A stretch of 38,246 bases of DNA. Origin: Selenomonas sp. GTDB lineage: Bacteria > Bacillota > Negativicutes > Selenomonadales > Selenomonadaceae. Shown piece by piece: positions 34,245 to 38,246 of the stretch. Both the position numbers and the translations under genes were made by a program. Positions within the stretch are counted from its first letter, which is position 1, and every line of letters starts with the position of its first letter. The stretch covers positions 1 through 38,246 of the forward strand of contig JALEZZ010000077.1 in assembly GCA_022773585.1 (NCBI GenBank), given 5' to 3'. The notes under the pieces were generated by a model. The model worked only from the letters and a program-made list of their open reading frames with translations. It had not been told where the DNA came from and did not search any database.

Positions 34245-34736
34245 ATGTCGGATGAAACATTCATGCGCGAAGCGCTCAAGGAGGCGCAGGCCGCTTACGA
34301 CATTGGCGAAGTGCCGATTGGTGCCGTGCTCGTCAACGAGGCGGGGGAGGTTGTCGCGCGCGGCCACAACCTGCGCGAAACTGCGCATGACGCGACAGCC
34401 CATGCCGAGATGATTGCCATCCGTGCGGCCTGCGAAAAGCTCGGCCGCTGGCGCCTCTCAGGCCTTACGCTTTACGTGACGATCGAGCCATGTCCGATGT
34501 GTGCAGGCGCCATCGTCATGAGCCGCGTCGACCGCGTCGTCTACGGCAGCACAGACGCCAAAGCTGGCGCCTGCGAATCGCTTTTCAACATTCCGGGCCA
34601 TCCCGCGCTCAATCATGCGCCCGAGATGACGGCGGGCGTCCTGCAGGAAGAATGCGCTGCCATCATGAAGCGATTCTTCCGCGAGCGACGGGAAAAGCGC
34701 AAGGGAGATCGTGAGGCCGCGAAAGAGCACATCTGA
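34245..34736 (+). CDS. tadA: tRNA-specific adenosine deaminase
   Basis: Deaminates the wobble adenosine of tRNA-Arg(ACG) to inosine. The 163-residue length is normal. The zinc site is HAE in ATAHAEMIAIR with the catalytic Glu, and PCPMCAGA supplies the two Cys. Late GACESLFNI and the basic tail are typical. AAGGAG at 34231-34236 serves ATG 34245; an ATG at 34241 is in another frame with an early stop. It sits between the mdh terminator and the promoter of the polymer operon. Confidence 0.96.
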   Translation: MSDETFMREALKEAQAAYDIGEVPIGAVLVNEAGEVVARGHNLRETAHDATAHAEMIAIRAACEKLGRWRLSGLTLYVTIEPCPMCAGAIVMSRVDRVVYGSTDAKAGACESLFNIPGHPALNHAPEMTAGVLQEECAAIMKRFFRERREKRKGDREAAKEHI

Positions 34737-34746
34737 AAGTCCTGGG

Positions 34747-34775
34747 TTCACAAACTCCAGACGATATGCTATGAT
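34747..34775 (+). promoter_or_regulatory. Promoter of the structured leader before the cytidylyltransferase gene
   Basis: TTCACA (34747-34752), 17 bp, TGCTATGAT with the -10 at 34770-34775 and a TGn extension. Predicted RNA start near 34782. Confidence 0.7.
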
Positions 34776-34807
34776 AAGAGTATCAGATTGTCAGGGAGGA
34801 AAGGAAA

Positions 34808-34861
34808 ATGAATTTGTATAACGCAAAATTCATAAACGGGGGGGTAAGAGCGATTCTCTAA
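34808..34861 (+). CDS. Short leader ORF (17 aa) containing a G7 tract
   Basis: ATG 34808 stands behind a very strong ribosome site, GGGAGGAAAGGA. It encodes 17 residues ending at TAA 34859: MNLYNAKFINGGVRAIL. Seven G (34838-34844) code the Gly-Gly. With 8 or 5 G the same start would read on for 70 (or 69) residues, through the terminator hairpin, to a TGA at 35017-35019 that overlaps the cytidylyltransferase ATG. Whether the peptide matters or only its translation is unknown. Confidence 0.5.
   Translation: MNLYNAKFINGGVRAIL
34838..34844 (+). repeat. Poly-G tract (G7) in the leader ORF
   Basis: Seven G in an otherwise A/T-rich leader. Its length sets whether the leader ORF stops after 17 codons or continues to the next gene. 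Confidence 0.7.
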
Positions 34862-34906
34862 CCGTATCCTTTTCCACAGCTGACGACTCCTGCAAAATCG
34901 CATATC

Positions 34907-34981
34907 AGGCACGCCATTTTGGCCGTTTCCATTCTTTTCACTTGAAGAGAACGGAGGCGGCCGAGATGGCGTGCCTTTTTG
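34907..34981 (+). terminator. Long terminator hairpin in the leader of the cytidylyltransferase gene
   Basis: AGGCACGCCAT (34907-34917) pairs perfectly with ATGGCGTGCCT (34966-34976). Inside, GGCCG pairs with CGGCC, and TTCTTTTC with GAAGAGAA. Together this is a 70-nt hairpin of more than 20 base pairs, followed by a run of T (34976-34980). It would stop most transcripts from the promoter at 34747-34775 before the downstream gene. Confidence 0.8.
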
Positions 34982-35015
34982 TTGTGCCTGAAAAATTCAG
35001 AAATGGAGGCGTTGC

Positions 35016-35744
35016 ATGAACATCGCCATCATCCTCGCGGCCGGGGTCGGGCAGCGCATGCGGTCGGCTGGCCTGCCGAAGCAGTTTCTGAAGCTTTTCG
35101 GCAAGCCCATCATCATCTACACGCTGGAAAAATTCGAGCAGTGCGAGGATATCGACCGTGTCGTCATCGTCTGCCGCGAAGGTTACCTTGATCACATGCG
35201 GAGCCTGCTCGCACTTTATCACATCGAGAAAGTGCAACGTATCGTCGTCGGCGGGCGCGACCGGCAGGAGAGCCTGCAGCGCGGTCTCGATGCTGCAGAA
35301 GACATCGGTGGACAGCCAGACGATATCGTCCTGATCCACGATGGCGTCCGGCCGCTCGTCGAGGAACGGACGATCCGCGAGAACGTCCGTGTCGCGCAGC
35401 AGTATGGCTGCGCCGTCACCGTCGCGCCCGTCATCGAGTCTGTCGTCATCACGGAGAGCGCGGATGCCGCGATGCAGGACGTCAAGAAGCGCGCGGCCAC
35501 ATATTCGCTGACGGCTCCGCAGTCCTTCCGCCTCGGCGCCATCCGTGTGGCCTATGCGCATGCGGCTGGGCAGGCAGACGGCATGCCGCTTCTCGATGCT
35601 GCCATGGTCTACGCCAGCACAGGAAAAAAGATGCACCTCGTCAAGGAGCAGAATCGCAACATCAAGATCACGACGCCGGAGGACTTCTACTACCTCAAGG
35701 CCATGATTGAGCTCGAAGAAAACAAATTCGTCTTCGGGTTATAA
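35016..35744 (+). CDS. CTP-dependent cytidylyltransferase, TarI/IspD family
   Basis: A 242-residue nucleotidyltransferase. Motifs: IILAAGVGQRMRSAGLPKQF (CTP-binding glycine loop and PKQF), a central IHDGVRPLVEERTI, SLTAPQSFRL and the late NIKITTPEDFYYL. IspD uses methylerythritol 4-phosphate, while TarI uses ribitol 5-phosphate to make CDP-ribitol. The PKQF segment, and the CDP-alditol transferase two genes on, favour TarI, but the IspD role is not excluded by sequence. GGAGG precedes the ATG. The reading frame begins beyond a strong terminator, so expression depends on read-through or a hidden promoter. The likely product feeds a phosphate-linked surface polymer. Confidence 0.85.
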   Translation: MNIAIILAAGVGQRMRSAGLPKQFLKLFGKPIIIYTLEKFEQCEDIDRVVIVCREGYLDHMRSLLALYHIEKVQRIVVGGRDRQESLQRGLDAAEDIGGQPDDIVLIHDGVRPLVEERTIRENVRVAQQYGCAVTVAPVIESVVITESADAAMQDVKKRAATYSLTAPQSFRLGAIRVAYAHAAGQADGMPLLDAAMVYASTGKKMHLVKEQNRNIKITTPEDFYYLKAMIELEENKFVFGL

Positions 35745-35753
35745 CCCTCTCTT

Positions 35754-35808
35754 CTGCCTCCCTCTTTGAGGGAGGGGGACCGCGAAGCGGTGGTGGGAGT
35801 GTCGAAGG
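35754..35808 (+). repeat. Dispersed two-hairpin repeat, copy B
   Basis: CTGCCTCCCTC, short loop, GAGGGAGG, then ACCGC gaa GCGGT and a tail ending GTGTCGAAGG. Nearly identical, in opposite orientation, to copy A at 22259-22312. It begins 10 bp after the cytidylyltransferase stop and occupies most of the gap to the epimerase gene. Confidence 0.8.
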
Positions 35809-35821
35809 TAGTTCTGATGCG

Positions 35822-36913
35822 ATGTTTGAAATGAACATCGAAGTTTTTTGTAGGGAGATAGTGGAATTGGCAGAGCAGCGCGACATTGACATCATTCTCG
35901 GAAGCCCTATCGACTGGGAAGCCTTTCGCGGCAAGACCGTTCTTGTCACCGGTGCTACGGGCCGTCTCGGCATGTACATCGTCGAAGCGCTGGCCTATGC
36001 CGACATCGAGTGGAACCTCAGCCTGCATACCATCGCCATGGCGCGCAGCGCGGAAAAGCTCCAGCACGTCTTTGGAGAGACGCTCGACCTGCCGAACGTC
36101 AGCACCGTCGTGCAGGACATCACGGAACCGTTTGAAAACCTTCCTGTCATCGACTACATCTTTCACACGGCGGGCCTTGCGAGTCCGAAAGACTTCACAG
36201 AGAATCCCGTCGGCACCCTCTGGGGGCATGTCCAAGGCACGCGCAACGTTCTCGAATGTGCGCGGCAGCAGAAGCAATGCCATGTCTTCTATGTCTCCAC
36301 TGTCGAAATCTACGGCGCTTGGGAGCATGACGAAAAAATCAAGGAAACCGACATGGGTCCGCTGATCTGCAATTGTGCTCGCGCCTGCTACCCAGAAGCC
36401 AAGCGTCTCTGCGAGACCATGCTCGCAAGCTACGCCGCACAGTATGGCATCACTTACAACGGCGTCCGTCTCTGTCACACGTTCGGTCCTGGCATCTCCA
36501 TCGACGACGGCCGCGCGTTTGCCGAATTTTTGCGCGACGTCGTGCGCGGAGAAGACATCGTTCTGCAGTCCGATGGCAGTGCCATGCGCACGTACACCTA
36601 CGTCGCTGACGCTGTCGGTGCCATGCTCCTAATCGCCACGAGCGGGGAAAAAGGCGTATTTTACAACGTCGCAAACCTCGACAACCTCGTCAGCATCCGC
36701 AACCTTGCAGAGCTCATCGCAAGCCTCGACCCGAACCAGAAAGTGCAGGTTCGTTTTGCAAATGAACAGAGCAAACTCCAGTACCTGCCGTTCCGGCTCG
36801 CCATCATGGATGTTTCCAAAGTCCGAGCCCTCGGCTGGAAGCCGCGCGTCGGTCTCAAGAAAGCCTTCCAGTACACGCTCGAATACCTCCTGCGGAACTA
36901 CAAGGGAGCGTGA
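35822..36913 (+). CDS. NAD-dependent epimerase/dehydratase (extended SDR)
   Basis: A 363-residue extended short-chain dehydrogenase. After an N-terminal extension of about 40 residues the dinucleotide-binding motif VLVTGATGRLGMY appears, then DYIFHTAGLASPK. The usual active-site Ser is in VSTVEIYG, while the expected YxxxK is seen as YPEAKRL. HTFGPGI, TYVADAVGAMLL and a C-terminal GWKPRVGLKKAFQYTLEYLL are sugar-nucleotide epimerase features. It likely alters a CDP- or NDP-linked sugar or alditol for the polymer encoded with its neighbours. ATG 35822 has no good ribosome site; ATG 35831 is an alternative. It sits 77 bp after the cytidylyltransferase, across repeat copy B. Confidence 0.88.
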   Translation: MFEMNIEVFCREIVELAEQRDIDIILGSPIDWEAFRGKTVLVTGATGRLGMYIVEALAYADIEWNLSLHTIAMARSAEKLQHVFGETLDLPNVSTVVQDITEPFENLPVIDYIFHTAGLASPKDFTENPVGTLWGHVQGTRNVLECARQQKQCHVFYVSTVEIYGAWEHDEKIKETDMGPLICNCARACYPEAKRLCETMLASYAAQYGITYNGVRLCHTFGPGISIDDGRAFAEFLRDVVRGEDIVLQSDGSAMRTYTYVADAVGAMLLIATSGEKGVFYNVANLDNLVSIRNLAELIASLDPNQKVQVRFANEQSKLQYLPFRLAIMDVSKVRALGWKPRVGLKKAFQYTLEYLLRNYKGA

Positions 36914-36916
36914 CAT

Positions 36917-38104
36917 ATGGCAAGCGATACCTTCTACCTTTGGAAGCGGAAAATCAAAGCGGCCATCCAGAGCCTTCCTTTTTACCTCTGGCGGCTTCGG
37001 CCCATCCAGAGAAAAAAGATGGTCTTCACGACCATCGAGGGCACGACGGGATTCACCTGCAACCCGAAATACATTGCGCTCGAACTCCTGCGGCGAAAGA
37101 AGGGCTATGAACTCGTCTGGCTTGTCAACGATATGACGAAGTCGTTTCCAGAGGGCATCCGCAAAGTGCACAACACCCTCGGGAACCGTGCGAGAGAGCT
37201 TGCGACTGCCGCCGTCTGGGTGGACAACAGCCGCAAGCAGCTCGAAGTCCGCAAGCGCAAAGGCCAGTTCTACCTCCAGACCTGGCACGCAAAGCTCGGA
37301 TTCAAGCCCACCTGCCTCGATCGCGGCGCGTCATTCTCGCGCATCGCCGAACTCATCAGCCGCCACGACTCCGAGATGATCGACCTCGTGCTCTCGAACT
37401 CCGACTGGTACGACAGGACGCTCCCGACTGGCATGATCTACACCGGCCCGACGCTCCGCAGCGGCTCGCCACGGTGCGACATCCTCATAAACGGCAGGGC
37501 GCAGCAGCGAGAGCGCATTCGCGCCCAGTACCATCTCGCGCCAGACACCAAGATTCTCATGTACTGCCCGACCTTCCGAGGCGGCAGCCAGTCGACGAAC
37601 CGCACCATCGAGAAAGGCGACCATGCTCCAGACTACGACCGCCTCATCCGCACACTAGACGTCCGATTCGGCGGCAGCTGGGTCATCTTCCTTCGCCTCC
37701 ATCCTCAGCTCACAGCAAGGCATATTGCAGCTCATGCAGGCAACAAGCATCTCATCGACGTCAGCCAAGTCGACGACATGTACGAACTTCTCGCCGCCTG
37801 CGACGCCTTCCTGACCGACTACAGCAGCGCCGCCTTCGACGCCGCCGTCATGAACATCCCCGTCTTCCTCTATTGCGACGACTACAGCGAATACGAAGGC
37901 GAACGTGGAAAACTGCTCTGGGACCTCCGCAAGCTCCCGTTCCTGCTGGCGGAAAATGACGACGAGCTCGAACGGCAGGTCACGAATTTCCAGCAGACGG
38001 AATACCTTGAAAAGCTCGCCAAGCTTTTTAAAGAATGCGGTGTGGAAGAAAGCGGGGAAGCGAGTCGGCGCGTGGTGGATGAAATTATGTTACATCTCAT
38101 TTAG
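36917..38104 (+). CDS. CDP-glycerol glycerophosphotransferase family protein (TagB/TagF-like)
   Basis: A 395-residue transferase that moves an alditol phosphate from a CDP carrier to a growing polymer or lipid-linked sugar. Family features: early WVDNSR, FYLQTWHAKLGFK (the conserved HG/HA-type catalytic region), ILMYCPTFRGGS, VIFLRLHPQL and DMYELLAACDAFLTDYSSAAFDAAVMNIPVFLYCDDYSEY. The second His in LRLHP and the DYSS motif are expected catalytic or binding residues. No transmembrane helix; peripheral binding to the inner membrane is typical. GGGAG precedes ATG 36917, 3 bp after the epimerase stop. With the two genes upstream it forms a teichoic-acid-like or capsular polymer operon. Confidence 0.9.
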   Translation: MASDTFYLWKRKIKAAIQSLPFYLWRLRPIQRKKMVFTTIEGTTGFTCNPKYIALELLRRKKGYELVWLVNDMTKSFPEGIRKVHNTLGNRARELATAAVWVDNSRKQLEVRKRKGQFYLQTWHAKLGFKPTCLDRGASFSRIAELISRHDSEMIDLVLSNSDWYDRTLPTGMIYTGPTLRSGSPRCDILINGRAQQRERIRAQYHLAPDTKILMYCPTFRGGSQSTNRTIEKGDHAPDYDRLIRTLDVRFGGSWVIFLRLHPQLTARHIAAHAGNKHLIDVSQVDDMYELLAACDAFLTDYSSAAFDAAVMNIPVFLYCDDYSEYEGERGKLLWDLRKLPFLLAENDDELERQVTNFQQTEYLEKLAKLFKECGVEESGEASRRVVDEIMLHLI

Positions 38105-38147
38105 GGGAGCATTCCTGTAATGCCGAATAACGAACTTTGAGAAAAAG

Positions 38148-38214
38148 GAACACCTATCATACAATAGGATTATGTTAACTGGCCAGTTGGCAAATCCTAC
38201 ATATGAGGTGTTCC
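38148..38214 (+). ncRNA. Strong hairpin at the left end of a second insertion sequence (bridge-RNA-like candidate)
   Basis: GGAACACCT (38148-38156) pairs with AGGTGTTCC (38206-38214). Inside this, TAGGATT pairs with AATCCTA and the centre is the palindrome AACTGGCCAGTT. The unpaired stretches on either side give a stem with internal loops, directly before the probable transposase ATG. In IS110-type elements such a non-coding end encodes the bridge RNA that picks the target. The assignment depends on the tentative family call. Confidence 0.35.
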
Positions 38215-38217
38215 CCT

Positions 38218-38246
38218 ATGAAGCAGTATACACAGAATGACAAGAT
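38218..38246 (+). CDS. Start of a probable IS transposase, cut by the window edge
   Basis: ATG 38218 opens a frame MKQYTQNDK that runs off the right edge. This start resembles IS110-family transposases as I recall them, and the structured non-coding region just upstream fits that. Only nine codons are visible, so it stays a guess. It lies 113 bp beyond the glycerophosphotransferase gene. Confidence 0.4.

Overview
The window reads as a chromosomal segment of a fairly GC-rich Negativicute, most likely from the Selenomonas/Mitsuokella group. This is inferred from the mix of content. A Gram-positive style division block (YggS, SepF, YlmH, DivIVA, LspA, RluD, PyrR), frequent TTG starts behind strong GGAGG-type ribosome sites, and extended -10 promoters occur beside polymer and surface-glycan genes that would suit a diderm Firmicute. 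No 16S gene is present, so the placement is not proven.

Layout. 1-138: right end of an insertion sequence. 144-590: a small conserved-looking protein behind a perfect consensus promoter. 610-2235 (minus): a membrane-anchored GDSL/SGNH hydrolase, divergent from cobO. 2306-10186: cobO, then four tandem paralogous two-domain glycosyltransferase-like genes. 10319-11974: ilvD. 12137-17151: RodZ-like protein, a YgiQ-type radical SAM protein, nrdR and a TIGR03960-type radical SAM protein. 17187-23173: pgeF, yggS, sepF, ylmH, divIVA, lspA, rluD, pyrR. 23295-23812 (minus): thiT with a C-terminal frameshift. 24031-28728: universal stress protein, DUF2971 protein, AI-2E family transporter (minus), a secreted protein, a PIN toxin-antitoxin pair, a CBS-domain protein, and an EamA-type small transporter behind an attenuator-like leader. 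28860-34736: D-Ala-D-Ala carboxypeptidase, tRNA-Leu(UAG), uvrC, a PHP phosphoesterase, mdh, tadA. 34747-38104: a structured leader, then a TarI/IspD-like cytidylyltransferase, an SDR epimerase and a CDP-glycerol glycerophosphotransferase-like protein. 38148-38246: start of another insertion sequence, possibly IS110-like.

The most unusual content is the glycosyltransferase array. The four genes share one architecture. Three of them carry a poly-G run (10, 7 and 9 G) at the same place, at the start of the C-terminal domain. The 7-G gene is in frame. The 10-G and 9-G genes are out of frame, yet the rest of each coding sequence is intact in another frame. The fourth copy has no run and is in frame. 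This is what a bank of phase-variable contingency genes would look like, with the switch at a domain boundary so that OFF still yields the N-terminal catalytic domain. A fourth G7 run lies in a short ORF in the leader of the polymer operon at 34.8 kb. One added G there would extend that ORF through a strong terminator hairpin and end it in an ATGA overlap with the cytidylyltransferase start. I saw no other G or C run of seven or more in the window. All four therefore sit in surface-glycan loci.
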